Positions 1 through 13,550 are shown, numbered from the stretch's first letter. The stretch is 64,000 nt of DNA from Hyperoplus lanceolatus (GCA_026929865.2 CM049404.1:11546001-11610000); one strand, 5' to 3'. Notes: generated by a model not told the origin, from the letters alone. Numbers and translations: made by a program.

Positions 1-351
1 TCTCACACTGCACTAGGAAAATACAAAAAGCTTTTACATTAGAGACTTGAACACACTTTACACAGACGACCAAGCTGTAAGCCGGCAGCGATAGTGACAA
101 AGATGGTGTTGTGTGTGACAGAGATGCTCCGTCCTCGGCTCCTTTCTCCTTCTGCTGCAGACATTAATAAGACACTGTGTGTTCATGAAAAGCCAGACAC
201 CAAGACACAACACAGACAGTAGACACTGTCCTGACAACATGTGTGTTGTCATGTGTTGCTGTTTTTGTTTTGTTTTTCTTTTCAAAAATGTATAATAATC
301 CATCCTCTGTGTTCACAATGCTTTCTGCTTAGTCTGAATAATATACAATGT

Positions 352-465
<114 letters not shown>

Positions 466-470
466 AACAG

Positions 471-3400
471 AAGCAGCAGTTTGTGGATGTGGCCACTGGA
501 TCCCTGGGTCAGGGGCTGGGAGCTGCTTGTGGGATGGCATACACCGGAAAATACTTTGACAAGGCCAGGTAAAACACACAATAAAATAAAAAATAAAACC
601 TCACTCAGAGACACAGAAGCCCAGCTTGCAATCTGCTCACATTAAAGGTAGACGGTATGAAATTACGCATGACATAAAATGTACGCTGCGGCGAGCCACG
701 CTGACATGTGGCATTTCAGCCTGAAGCTTTGGATCCAACCCTACCCGACAGGCCCCGTTCTGGGTTGACATTTAGTCAGCCTCTGATCTTTTCTACCTAC
801 AGATAAGGAAAAATGAGGGGGGTATGTGTATGTGAAAGATTGAAACAATAGATTAACAGGATTTTCACAGCGGTAGTCCTACATCTACCACTGGGCTGAG
901 AGTGAGCGTGGCTGCAGATCAGTCCCTCGTGTGTCTGTCCTTTGTTGCCGTGTCGATCTAGAAAGAGCCATGTGGTTTTTCAGCCCAACAATAGACCGAG
1001 TGAGCGAGTGAGCCCCGTCCTGCCACAGATCACAACGCATTCCATTCCACGTTTTCATAGAAAATGGAAATGATGCACATAAAGCAGTGGTTTTCAAACT
1101 GTGGGGTGCGCCCACAGTTTTTGTTTTTATATTAAGATCACGGCATAGCTGGACCAGACTTCTTCTGCTTTGTTCCTCTTACTGCATTTAAATGCATTCA
1201 TTATATTACAGAGAAATAGGTCTCTTTAAAGAAAAAGACCGCCAAGCCCAACCCAGAGGACCCTGCACAAGTTTTTTTAATTTTAAATTAATATTTTTAT
1301 GGAAAATCCATGTGTCCTTCTTCAATAGCTTCTAATTCATCAGACCCAGTGTCTCCAAATTATTTGTTCACACAAAATTCCTCATATTTAGCCTCTTAAT
1401 TTTCCTCTCAAAATGCACCAGATTCATGCATTTCACTTTAAAAAGGTGAAAAAAAATCTCCCGGGGGGCCATACCCCCGGACCCCGCTAGGAGGGTCTGG
1501 TTCTCCACTGGCTACTATTTTCCTCCAGCAGGACATTGGAGGCACTAGCGAAAAAACACTGGATGTGTGAATGACATTTAACTTGTCAATAATTTGGGCA
1601 AGTCTGTCTGCCTATCTTTCTCACTCCGCTGCACACTCAGTCACTACTATCCATGCTTAAAGGAAGCAGGATTAAAACACTGGATTTAGATGTTAAAATG
1701 TATTTAAAAATGTGCTTAAAAACGCACAAAAAATGTTTAGAATGTTTCAAAAATATGTTTAAATTTGTAAAATAATCAAAAGATCTTTCAAAACACAGGG
1801 ATTTAGAAAAAAAATGGGGGGGGGGGGGCTCCTCTGAAATTTGTTTTCTGAGGGGGGGCTCACTCTCTCACACTGAAACCCCTGATATAAAGCATTCAAG
1901 CTGAACTCTCAATCCCACCAACAAGGTTTGACACAGTTCATTGTGGACAGAATGGACGAGAAATTTTGTTTATTTAAATTTTTTACACACAACAGATGCA
2001 GGGAATGCCGCACTTGCTAGTCTAAGTCTAAGCCGGCCACCGTTCATATCTCTCGGTCTGCATTCTTTGTGCACTCGATTGCTTCTGCTCTAATAATCAC
2101 ATATGCAAGTGCACAGTTCCTCCCTTGGCTCTCTCTGCATCACCCTTTACCATTATCCTCTCTCCAAAAAGCATCCCCAAATCCTACTCTTCGCTTCCGT
2201 TGCATCTATGTACACACACTGTAAATCATATTATATACGCCATGCATGTGATGAGTGTGTGCACTGTATGTGGTTGTGCGTGCACCAGGGGCGTAGGCGT
2301 TTCCCCTGCAATGCTCTGTGCAGCATGGCAAGCTAATTCGCTGCAACGTAGCGGCTCAACGTTCACTCAGATGAGAGCTGCTGCACGGTGACTGTATCAA
2401 CCTTTTCTAAAGGGAAACACACACGTCTCTACACACAACCTATGCCAAGCAAACTCTAAAAGAATTTGTCCATTTTAATGTTATTTCTGGTCAAAGTGTA
2501 GCAGAAAGTAGGGTTGAGTGGGAATACCGTATCCCAGGGTATTTAAAAATTGCAACGGTATTCCTTTAATTACTGTCTTTTGTGTAATGTATGCATGTTT
2601 ATAATAAACATCTTCAGAGTGTGTGTCCCTGTCCAAGCAGCAGGACCAATGCCTGTGTTTGAAGATGCTATAAAAGTGATGACAGAATTCCTATAAATTA
2701 TGTAGACCTAGTCGTCAACTAAAGAGCCTGCCAAAAAAGGCGTCCTGTTTAGACATTCTCATACTAGCGCATCAAATGACAGCCTCTTCTCAGGAGGGAT
2801 CATCAGAAAGAAAAGATGTCAAACTCAAACCAGTTGGTCCTTCCAGAACCAAAATTACATGCAGTGATATGGTTTGTTTCCTTCTTTTGGAACGTGGGTT
2901 GCATTGAGTTACATTTTACCTGACAGTATACCGGAGTAGAATTCTGGGGAAGGTTTCAAGGTATCAAAATGTGGATACCATCCATTTCCAGCAGGAAGTG
3001 AATCCAAACAGAGCCCCCATCTTGTCTGACGGTGTGCTTTATTAAAATACGATACATGAAAGAACCCGTCGGATACGCTCATCAGCATTGCTGAGACGAG
3101 ACTGAGAGTAACTGACACTGTTCATCGCTTCACGCTTGTGTGACTCTGGTCTCCTCTGTCGCTGTAAACCTGAAAATATGACATTATCAGATCAAACACA
3201 CAGGTTTCCTCCTCACATTCGATCACCATACGTTTCCAAAGCTGAGAGTTATTGCAACTCTCCACTGAGTGCACTGAGCAGAAGTTACCTTTTCCGTTGA
3301 TTTTGTGTTTGCGGGGCTTTTGTGTGCTAGTCAATTTTGGATGTTTTTCATAGAAGTATCACCTTGTGTCACCAGAGTTTAGAGACCGTGAATAATAACG

Positions 3401-6400
3401 CAATATCACAAACTGACACTTTTTTCCTAATGTGGTTAAGTGCATCTGTACGCTTCATTGTAAATAGGCCTACTATACTTCTCATAAGAGAGGACATATT
3501 TCAGAAACCGACCTGTTTAACTGGCTTTCCCCCTCCAGCCTAAAATCTCTACCTTTTCTCTCTCCCTCGCTATGTCTCCTCCTCAGTGGAATTCCTCTCC
3601 TCTTTCTCCTCTCTTTCTCCTCTTCCCCTCTTATTATTTCACTGTGTGTTTCTCCTTTGTGCTCGGTGGTCGGCATGCGTGTTGTAATGCGACGTGTCTC
3701 GGCCGATCTTCCAGCTTTAATGAGAATGTGTCTATTTGACTGGAAAGCTGTCAGGAGTGGTTACGCCGCAGGAGGCAACGAGTGAGGGTGATGGTGTGGT
3801 GCAGCGATGGGGGTGGAGTGTGTGTTTTAGGTGTGAGGGTCAGCTGTCACATTGAGCCCCTATAGAAGGAATCACAGGAGGGGGGGACTGTGCAGAGAGG
3901 GAGTAAGAAGCTGATATGCAAAATTTAAAAAAGATCTGTCTTAGGGCTGACCCTGAATAGTCGACAATTTGACAGTTTGATGGAAGGAGCCCGATTCGAC
4001 TGCCGCTGTCACAGTCGAGCAAAATTTGGTTATGATACAATGATTGTTTTGTTACGGCCATATGGGGGTGCTGAATGTCTGATTTTAAAAATAAATTGCT
4101 TGGCTTCTCCCAAATAAATCATGATACATTGCCTATTGTGGTATACATATCAGGCTATTACACTGTTAATAAAAAATTGAAAATATCTCATGAGCTCTTT
4201 CTATCAATCTCCTTAGTGTGTGTGAATGGTGGACTTCAAATGATCATGTCAATTCAAGAAGACAAACTAATTGGGTGTTTCAGCCTCTTTGTCTTATGTT
4301 AGAAAAAAGCAGAAAAACGATTAGTCGACCTATAGGCAAGATTCGACCGATCATATTCAACTATGCAAAGACTTTGTCTGGGACACCCCTTATCTGTCTG
4401 TATGAGCTTTTAATTGACTGAAAATCATCCAATCTGTGTCTTTGTATGCAGCTACCGGGTGTTCTGCCTGCTGGGTGATGGGGAGATGTCAGAGGGCTCA
4501 GTGTGGGAGGCCATGGCCTTTGCCTCATACTACCAGCTAGACAACCTGGTGGCCATCTTGGATATCAACCGCCTGGGTCAGAGCGACCCGGCTCCACTGC
4601 AGCACCACGTGGAGAAGTACCAGAAACGCTGTGAGGCCTTTGGGTGAGTGAAGGGCAAGTCAGAAGTCAGGGGGGTGGGGGGAGGGGGGGTCACATGTTG
4701 TGAAGGCACTTAAGAAGAAATTGTGCATCCAAATCTCTTAAGTGTGAGGTGGGGTGTGTGTGTCCCCGAAGTGCTGAAATGGTTTGACATCTCTCCAGTA
4801 ATAAATCCAAAGAAGAAAACTAACCAACAACAGCCAGAGAGTAAAACATTTAAGATATTTGCTGGTTCTGACTCATAAACTGTGCTTCTTTCATATTTTT
4901 TAGATAATTGGGTAAATTTACAAAGATTTGAAGACCTTCACCTTAGGGCATTTCTCATTGCTTTTTTCTGAACCAAATTATTTAGCTGTTAATCAAACAA
5001 ATAATCATCAGATCACTCAATAAAGTCAATATGTACAAAAATCATTAGACACAGTCTTGGGGGTCTTACTTTTGTTAATATCATTCAGCATGAAAAACAT
5101 TGCAACTCTGTGCACACACATTCAGAGACCCAGAATTCATAGCAGCACAATGAAGTAGCAATTCAAGTTTGAAATTTCCCCTCTTTTCCTCAGCTGGCAG
5201 GCGATCATCGTGGATGGCCACAGTGTGGAGGAGCTGTGTAAGGTGCTGAGTCAGCCCCGCCACCAGCCACTCGCCATCATCGCCAAGACTATCAAGGGCA
5301 AGGGCATCCCAGGTATTCATGTGATCCACTGTTGAAGTAATGTTCTATTTGATTAAGAAAATGTATATTTACTTTATAATACCTAGAGCCAAATGACCTA
5401 CTTTTGCCATTATCCTATCACTATTTTGTAATTTCTCTATGTTACATTTTAAATTTAAAACTCTCAGTCACATAACATATTTCAAGCAGACAAGGTCAAA
5501 GTTATACCAACACACGCCGTGTCTCACAACCATGACATCGGGGCATCTATTGCTGACCTGCTCAAAAGCTTAGTTTCTTAGATGACTAGGTAAGATGGTG
5601 ACAACTGACTGGAAATAATATATCTGTCAGAAGTTTTCTTAACTATGGTCAGTGCAGAGGGGCCTCAACTCGCTGTAATCCAGGCAGCGGTTTAGTGCGT
5701 TGGCCTGCTGCAGTTCCGTAATCCCTCAGAATGTGTAGGATCCACTTGCAGCAGCAGTGCATTGTGCTAATGTTGTGATAGAAGAGAAGGGGGAGTGTGT
5801 GTGTCCACGTGTGTTTCTGAGAGAGAAAGAGACACAAAGAGAAAAAGGTAAAAAGGACAGTTGTTATATCATCAAAGTGTGAGTATAAGAGGGGCGTATG
5901 TCTTTGTTTACATAAAATGGGGAGGGTTCTTTTAAACCTGTGGCCTCTTAATTTCAGCCTGTTGTGACTCACTGAAGTGAACATTTGTTATTAGTGCGAC
6001 AGCTGGCCGTGTTTTATTTATGTATTTTTTACACGTGTTTGCATTTGCACATACATAAATGTGAAGGAGATGAATGCGCAGGATATTGGGAGGAATTTGG
6101 TCTGTAGTGTATAAGTACTTGTCCAAATCTTGATCTACACTTCCTTGCTATCAAACGCAAATACAAGTCTTCTTCGAATGTCAAATTATGAACACAACCC
6201 CCAACTCTTACAGGATAATACTTCATGAGCTTAACTCCACTATTTCATACATGCACACTTTATGCAGGAACATTGACCAGGCTAACAGTCAAGTTTTATA
6301 TTTGGCACAATTTTTTACTTATGAATAGAAAAGTTTGTTTTTATAACTTCCCCTCTGTAATAAAGTTTCATTGTCATGTATTGCACTGTACCAGTTATGG

Positions 6401-9400
6401 TCTTACTTATTTATTTGCGTGTATGTATTTGTGTGTGTGTTCCTTTCAGCGGCTGAGGATAAGATGGGCTGGCACGGTAAACCTCTGCCCAAAGACATGG
6501 CCGACAGCATTATCAAGGAGATGCAGGGCCGCATCATCAGCTGCAACAAGCGCCTCTATCCGGCTCCGCCCACTGAGGACGCCTCACCCGTCAGCCTGCG
6601 CAACATCCGCATGCCCAGCGCACCCAGCTACAAAACTGGAGAGAAGGCAAATGTCTTTCATATTCTTAAAAACGCAAATCATTTGGTCTTAAAACAAATA
6701 CATTTGACTTCAAAGGTAGAGTCAGTGATTCAAGAGGATACTTGTTGTCAAATTCACTTGACACTTTTATTCAGTGAATATCTCCTTACGAATAGTTACC
6801 TGTCCGTACTGTGTGTGCCCTGAAAGATACCTGGTGTTAACAACACACATTCTGTAAACTGGTATTTAAACAAAGGGTATGTAAACAAAGGGGGTCCCAA
6901 TGTAGCTAGCAACACGCACGTTTACAGAGCTAGGTTGGTGTATTAACATTGGATTTTTTACAGAATTGCTGACTCCACCTTTAACGGCTCAACTTCTACG
7001 AATAGAATACAACAAGGTTTCAGCTAAACTGCCAGCTTTTGTCAAATATCAGTAAATAATCTATCTTTGCTGATTGTAGTCAATGGTTTGGTTCTCTCTC
7101 CATCCAGATTGCTACGAGGAAGGCTTACGGCATGGCTCTGGCCAAGCTGGGCCGTTACAATGACCATGTGGTGGCTCTGGACGGAGACACCAAGAACTCT
7201 ACCTTCTCCGAGCTCTTCAAGAACGAACACCCCGACCGCTACGTGGAGTGCTACATTGCAGAGCAGAACATGGTAAGAAAGTGAGAGGTTTTGGAGCAGT
7301 GTCTGTCCAAACCCGTCAACAAGTACGAGTATATGAAAGTGAAGCAAACATTACAATTACTATACTTCAAAAGTTCAAAGGTATTCAAATATGTCCAGTT
7401 ATTTTATTTAACGTCTTCCACAGTGGCACAGTTCTTTGAAGTTGGATATGGGACTTTACTGTCATATCATCCTTTAGCAGAATAGCAATAAGATAACCCC
7501 CATAAGGCTATTGAGTTATTATCAGGCCTATTTACAGAATACTTAATGGCTACAGCAGCTACACTAGCAGCTCTATGTTTTGAGCTAAACACTAACACGC
7601 TGATGCTAAGCAGGTTTAATATTTACCATACTACCTGTCTTAGATTAGCATGTAAGCACGCAGCAATTTGCTTATTACCAAAGGGCAAAACACTCTCTTG
7701 GTCTCACAAGAAAGTTGAGCTTTTCAAGCGTGTTGCTCAGTTCTGACCTCTTTTGACTCCGTTTTTAATTCATTGCTAGAAGTCCTTTCTGTGCAATGTC
7801 AGGAGCTTTGCAGTTATTTAGTCATAAAGCACAGTTTTGGACGAATTGTAATATTGAACTGATGATTTGCCTGCATCTTTCTTGATTTAGCAAAGGAAAA
7901 CAGCATACTTATTCTAACATATTTTTTCCTTTCAATGTTTCATGTAGTGTAGCCATCACTCTCCTTTCTTCTCACCTCCTTAATTCTCTCTCTTTCTTGT
8001 CTCCCGCAGGTGAGTGTGGCGATAGGCTGTGCCGTGCGCGACCGTAACGTGGTGTTCGCAAGCACCTTCGCCACCTTCTTCTCCCGGGCCTACGACCAGC
8101 TCCGCATGGCCGCCATCTCCGAGAGCAACATCAACCTCTGTGGCTCCCACTGTGGCGTCTCCATCGGTCAGTTCCTAGGTCCTCTTTGCATGAGTAGTGA
8201 ATGGGATGGTTGATTGATAATAACAATTTATGGGGTATCAACATTTCGGTCCGTTGAGCTGTATCTATGATTACTTACACTGTGACCTTGCCTCTCTTCC
8301 CTCTATACGTTTTATTTTTTAAGTCTCGTTTGGCACAATTCTGCTTTTGGATTGATTCAGCCCACACATGCATATACAAACAAGTCAAACTGATAAAATT
8401 GTTTTTCGAAGGAGTCAAAGTAAATCCAAAATGTGCACAATGCATGTCAAATGAAAAAAAGTAAACCTGAACTAGTCGGTCATTTCTAAACAAGCTTTTC
8501 TGTGGAAACAACTCTTTATTGTTTTTATCACATGTGGTTGCTTCTTTACTGCAGCTGCAGTGGGTTGAACCTCTCTTCCGTGTTTTCCCAAATCCTAAAA
8601 TCCTTTTTTCCCTCCCCATCTCTTCACCTCCTCCGTTACTATGTCGACCACCTTCCTCTCCTGGTACCAGCACTCTTCCTCCTCCCACTCCTCCTCCTCC
8701 TTCCCCACTTTCTCCTTCTCCTCCACCTCTTCAGGTACATTGCATGCCCACCTTTCCACACCGAACGCATGCCAGTCTGACAGAATTTTTATTTGCCAGT
8801 ACTACAGCAAGTACTGGGATTAAACAGGTATAATTATGCGACTGAATTATACCCGTTTTGGTTCCGATATGTGTTTAGGTGAGGACGGCCCCTCTCAGAT
8901 GGGTCTGGAGGATCTGGCCATCTTTAGAGCCATCCCCACGGCAACCGTCTTCTACCCTAGTGACGGTGTCTCCACTGAGAAGGCTGTGGAGCTCGCTGCC
9001 AACACAAAGGTACCCATCAAAATTAATAAGGGTCCCCAGTGTGACTAGAGACTACCAAAGTATGAGAATAAACAACCCTATCTCCTTTTTATTTACCCCC
9101 TCCTTTCTGAAAACCTGTGTTCAAAAACCCTAGTCAGATTTGTCTCCCCTTATGACATCATATGATAAGCCACTCCCCCCAATACCAACCTAACAGTACC
9201 TCCACCTGTGATAAGCACACCCGAAGATCCCAATCAAAGCAGACTGGGCTTTTTGGAAGGCGGACTCTAAAATGGAGCATTTTAGAAAGAGGCTGAAAAG
9301 ACGAGAATTGTGAATGGCACTGTGAGAAATATAAAGGTTTTTCTGGACACTACACCATGAAAACAGTTTCTAGTAAGAAACCAAATTAAGATTTTGAACC

Positions 9401-12400
9401 TGAAAATTAGCATTATACATGACCTTTGCAGATGTTTGAGGTTAAGAGCAGAGCATAAGCTAGATACGCTCTATCATATTGTGTGAAGAAGTACAAACCC
9501 ATGTGGATCATTTCTGGTTTGTTTCAGGGTTTGTGTTTCATCCGAACAAGCCGCCCAGAGAACAACATCATCTACAACTGCAACGAAGATTTCCACGTTG
9601 GCCAGGCTAAGGTGTGTGTGGCAGTGTTTTCCTAATGCCATCCCAGGATTTTTAGAAAGTGAAAATTGATTGATGACATTTAAACATGTCTTTCGATCTC
9701 TGCCTTCTTATTGGACTTTTCTTTTTCTCCATCATCGATGATCACAAATGACTAATCTGATTGTTTGTGCATGTTTCCTTACAGGTTGTGTATAAAACTA
9801 ATGACGACCACGTGACTGTGATTGGAGCAGGAGTGACCCTGCATGAGGCGCTTGCTGCCGCCGAGCAGCTGAAGAAAGGTAGAGAGAGAGGAGTGCAAGA
9901 AAAAAATTAAACAAAACAATAGAAAGTCATTTGTATACGTATATACAGGTCAGTGCGACTGAGGTGCCATATCCACCCTTTTTCTCTCCTCCTTTTAGAG
10001 AGAATCAATATCCGTGTGATCGACCCGTTCACTATCAAACCCCTGGACTCCAAGACCATCATTGACAACGCCAGGGCAACCAGAGGACGCATCATCACAG
10101 TGGAGGACCACTACTATGAGGGTGAGGAAATAGGAATCAAAATGTACCATCCAAAAGTAACACAAATGTGTCTACAATCCATCCTGTTTCTTTTGTACTT
10201 TTAGTCTATCCATGCAATTAAAGGTGGAGTCAGCGACAAAAAGTGATTTTGACAACAAGCATTTCCGAGAATCACTGACTCCACCTTTAAATCAAACAAA
10301 TCAAACATTTAAAACATCAGTCATTTGAAACCCGATTTGAGAAAGCATAGGGGGAAGGCCATGTCAGTTTGAATTATTTAAGAGCTTTCTAAACCCACTA
10401 TATTCCTGAAATTATCATTTGATGTTGGTTTGATTTGTTTAGTCCAATTTGCAGATATACTATTATCGTAAAAATGACAGAAATTGTCTTAAATTGCAAG
10501 TGAACCGAGAAATCTCAACTCCCAAAAATCTCAAGACACAGAGCATCGCTACATGTTGTTTAACATTATACTTTATACCAAGTCAAAGTCATATAGAGCT
10601 ACATAAAGCTACATTTCCACTACTGAATTTAAGGTTTGCATCCATTTCAATACTGTAGGACAGTCACATCTGCGAGTAGTCCGTGGCAGGCTGTAGGATT
10701 ATTGTGCAGCTGCTTCTGTGTTTGGGCTGCTCCTGTATGAACTCATAAATAAAATAATGCCCAGAGCAGCAAAGGTCTGTCTACAGATGGAGAAGCTCTA
10801 AAAGAGTCCGGAGTCTAAGGAGGGGGGCGGGAGAAGGAAGAGGCCTGCACCCAGTATACAGGATGCTGTATGTGGCAGATAATATGGTGGGGGAAGGGTG
10901 TGGGTGTGAGAGACGGATATCGAAATTATAGAAAATGGAAAGTAGATTTTTAAATCTAAATACTGGCGATTTTAAATCAGTATTATATGTAGGGGGAGGG
11001 GAGGGAGGAGGGTTGGAGGAGGAGCCGGGAGAGCCTGTCAGGTTTTTTTTATTTCAGCTCCGGCCTTTGGGCTCTCCCTGACCTACATACAGTACCAGCA
11101 TGACAAAAAACGAGTGTCCTCCCCTCTTCCCTCCCCTCTCTCTTTCTCTCTTCTATCATGTTTTTAGGGGATTTTTTGTGCTGCATGTAGCTACTGTCTC
11201 CGCTCATTGAGATTATGTCGGCCTGTTTGCCATTATGATTCCCCTCTCTGCAGATTTGTTGATTAATTTCATTTCCTTTTGGGGACAAAGTCGGAAAAAT
11301 TTAGAGCTCTGATCATGTAAAGGGTATTTCTTTTATTAGTGTTTTTTTCTGTATTTTTTGGATAAAAGGTATCTGGATAATATAATGTCTACTTTAGACA
11401 TGGGACGATATGAAGATTTCACTTAATAATTATTTTGGCCACAATAATTGCAATTCACGATATTATCCCAAAAATCTCCAAAATATTTTTAAAACTCTTA
11501 AAATGGCTCTTAAACACACTGGAATTAGCTTTACCTTACATCTTGTACCAAATCAGAGAATTAATATAGGACTGTAAATTAGCTTTTTCAAGTCACTCAT
11601 GTAAAGATGTGCACAATTATTCCAATAAGGGACATTCACCAAGATTAACATAGGCAATCTTGGGTTTTAAATATTACGATTGGTGATTAAATCTTATAGG
11701 CTCTTATCCTTAGTCCACATAGTGTCATTTTAGCTAGGATTACGTATATCACACCTATCATATCCCAAGAGTCTGATGGAGCTACAGAAGAACTGTTGAA
11801 ACCTCCCGGGAGCTAGAAGCTTTTACTATCACACCCCCTTACACACTTTCTTTTCTTTATCAGCCGTGAGAAGCTCTTCCATTTCCATTATGTGTTGGAT
11901 TTTAATCATCATCGCACACATAATTCCGGCACTTTTTAGCCTAGATAGGCTTCACGAGATGATATGCAATCAGGGTATGATGTCTGAAGTACGCCAACCG
12001 ACGGGTTTGTTGTAGGTACGGACTGGGAACATGTAGTGACTTTCTGATCTGCCATCTTTTCATGTCCACTCATGCAGGAGGAATGCTTGATTGCCATTTT
12101 GGATTGAGAAGAGAAATGAAAAGTGAGAGAGGAAAAAAGGGGAGGATAGAGTGGAGAGGAGAGTCTTAATGGGGTGATTGAAGCAGGATAGTTAGAAGGT
12201 TCAAGGGAGGGCGGCTTCCCTCCTGTCAGACAGCATCACTTCACTGCAGAGCTCAATCGTTCACTGAGGCTTGACAGATTTAAGATGACAGAAGGGTGGG
12301 GATCAGAAGATAGAAGATTTAAGAAAAAATTAAATAAGAGACTTGATTCAAAGACATATTTGTGCGAACTGACTAGGGGTGTAACGATACATTGATATCG

Positions 12401-12961
12401 ATTCATTGGCAAAAGATCGAACAATATCATCACCACACCCAAACATTGATGCATACTGCCATCTTTATATTCTTTTATTTTGACAAACTCTCTGCACGCG
12501 TGTTTGACACTAGATACCACTAAACTAATAGATCGTTTTTTTTATTTAAATATGTGAGAGAGCTCAGAGATAAAATGGTAAAATCATATTTCAGTTTAGT
12601 ATTTTGTGTAAGCTGAATCGCACTGAATTGAAGTTCTATCGCGGCAGACTTTGTGATATCGACAAATATCGTATCGTTGTCCAATGAATCGATATAATCC
12701 GGTGATTGACACCCTTAGAAATGACCCTTTTATTGATAGTCCAGCTAACATCTCTTTTGTTGTGATCTCTCAGGTGGTCTGGGTGAAGCGGTGTGCTCGG
12801 CGGTAGTGAACGAGACGGGCTTCACCGTCCAGCGCCTGGCGGTTACCCAGGTGCCCCGCAGTGGAAAGCCCCAAGAGCTGCTGCGGATCTTTGGAATCGA
12901 CCGCGACGGCATCGCTCAGGCCGTCCGCAAGCTGGTCAGCGGCTCCGCCAACGCCAAGTAG
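471..12961 (+). CDS. tkt: Transketolase, 3' eleven exons (partial gene)
   Basis: Thiamine-diphosphate enzyme of the non-oxidative pentose phosphate pathway, cytosolic, moving two-carbon ketol units between sugar phosphates. Coding exons: 471-568, 4452-4643, 5194-5312, 6450-6646, 7108-7272, 8010-8166, 8879-9009, 9528-9611, 9785-9878, 9999-10121, 12774-12961 (stop TAG). Phases agree at every junction and give 515 residues, matching residues ~109-623 of the mammalian enzyme, so only the first ~108 codons are missing to the left. Visible motifs: [10 protein letters not shown], then [15 protein letters not shown] (cofactor binding), [11 protein letters not shown] and YIAEQNM of the pyrimidine domain, [17 protein letters not shown], and a C-terminal domain with VEDHYYEGG. 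The fourth exon ends AAG followed by GC rather than GT (6647-6648), a GC-AG intron. Whether this is the a or b fish paralogue cannot be told; identity as TKT is very sure. Confidence 0.97.
1085..1884. mobile_element. Non-autonomous hAT (Charlie-like) element in tkt intron
   Basis: Starts cagtggttttcaaactgtgg and ends with the imperfect inverse (actgaaacccctg). It is flanked by 8-bp near-identical target copies, acataaag at 1077-1084 and atataaag at 1885-1892 (7/8). The 8-bp duplication and the CAGNGGTT terminus are typical of hAT-Charlie elements. There is no transposase ORF; the interior is AT-rich with a G-run near 1817. Confidence 0.65.
3941..4392. mobile_element. Probable MITE in tkt intron
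   Basis: The left end (ttagggctgaccctgaatag) and the right end (gggacacccctta) are imperfect inverses, and internal agtcgac motifs recur near each end (3958 and 4323). No coding capacity. It lies just upstream of the second tkt exon in the window. Boundaries are approximate. Confidence 0.45.
6709..6984. mobile_element. TTAA-type MITE, copy 2 (tkt intron)
   Basis: The left end caaaggtagagtcagtgatt and the right end attgctgactccaccttta are inverted, with an internal ttgttgtcaaat motif. The right flank is TTAA; the left flank has decayed to TTCA. It shares termini with elements at 10218 and 37974. It begins about 60 bp after the fourth tkt exon in the window. Confidence 0.65.
10218..10290. mobile_element. 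Minimal TTAA-type MITE hairpin, copy 3
   Basis: A 73-bp imperfect palindrome. The left half is ttaaaggtggagtcagcga and the right half tcactgactccacctttaa, with the gattttgacaacaagc motif of the family in the middle. TTAA is present at both ends, consistent with a TTAA-target transposon family (Kolobok or piggyBac type). It lies in the last tkt intron. Confidence 0.7.
11392..11700. repeat. Dispersed AT-rich repeat, copy 1
   Basis: Shares a series of blocks in the same order and orientation with 20190-20610, for example aaactcttaaaatggctct against aaactcttaaaacggctct, and ttttcaagtcactcatgt against tttccaagtcactgatgt. It holds motifs such as cacgatattatc. No ORF. Probably an old DNA transposon; ends not defined. 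Confidence 0.55.
12373..12718. mobile_element. MITE with CTAGGGGTGTAACG terminus
   Basis: The left end ctaggggtgtaacgatac is matched at the right end by gattgacacccttag. Just inside, gatatcgattcattgg is inverted as ccaatgaatcgatata. About 346 bp, without coding potential. It lies about 55 bp upstream of the final tkt exon. A clean target duplication could not be recognised. Confidence 0.55.
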
Positions 12962-13524
12962 GCTAAGGGCGTTGCACCAGTGACAGCGATATATGGTAAA
13001 AAGGGACTTCATGGTCAACTTGGTGATCGCCATGGAGACAACAACAAACAAATAAAACCAACACAGGGGGGAGGGGGAAGCACTTCTGGCCCACACACGC
13101 TCCCCTCCTCCCTAAAAAAAGTATTCCTTTGAAAACATGAAAAGATAACATGGTTTTTCTCTTTAACTGTCATCAATGTGGTTTTGAAACCCCCAGAATT
13201 TTTTGCCCTATCATTTTTGTGAGTTCAGTAAACACACCTCTTCCCCTACACACACACACACACACACACGTCTAACCCCCTTCCTACCTCTCAGAGAAAG
13301 TCTCGGTGCTGCTGTAGTATATGAGTAAAAGCAGTGAACGTGGTTTGGAGTAAAGTGAAGTCTTTTTATATTTTCCGTGGAACCCCTCTCTCACTTCTTT
13401 GGCAGTACGAGTGTGTCAATCCCACCCCACTAGATCTGGCCGGGTGAGACTCTGGTTTGGTCTGTTTGAGCGCTGACTGTTTTTAACCCTTTTGACCCTG
13501 ACTTGGATGGGACTGCTTCATACC

Positions 13525-13530
13525 AATAAA
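13525..13530 (+). terminator. tkt: tkt polyadenylation signal
   Basis: Canonical AATAAA 563 bp after the tkt stop codon, the first clear signal downstream. The 3' UTR would thus run from 12962 to about 13550 and includes a short (CA)n run near 13250. Confidence 0.75.
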
Positions 13531-13550
13531 GGGATGGTTTCTTCACAAAG

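Noticed and set aside
2510-3010. Possible DNA transposon with ataccgtatccc and ggtataccgg-like words
   Set aside because: The words recur in inverse sense near 2930 and 2980, but I could not fix ends or a target duplication.
8502-8833. Overlapping Pro/Ser/Leu-rich plus ORFs
   Set aside because: Composition artefacts of a CT-rich stretch in a tkt intron between the exons at 8010 and 8879.
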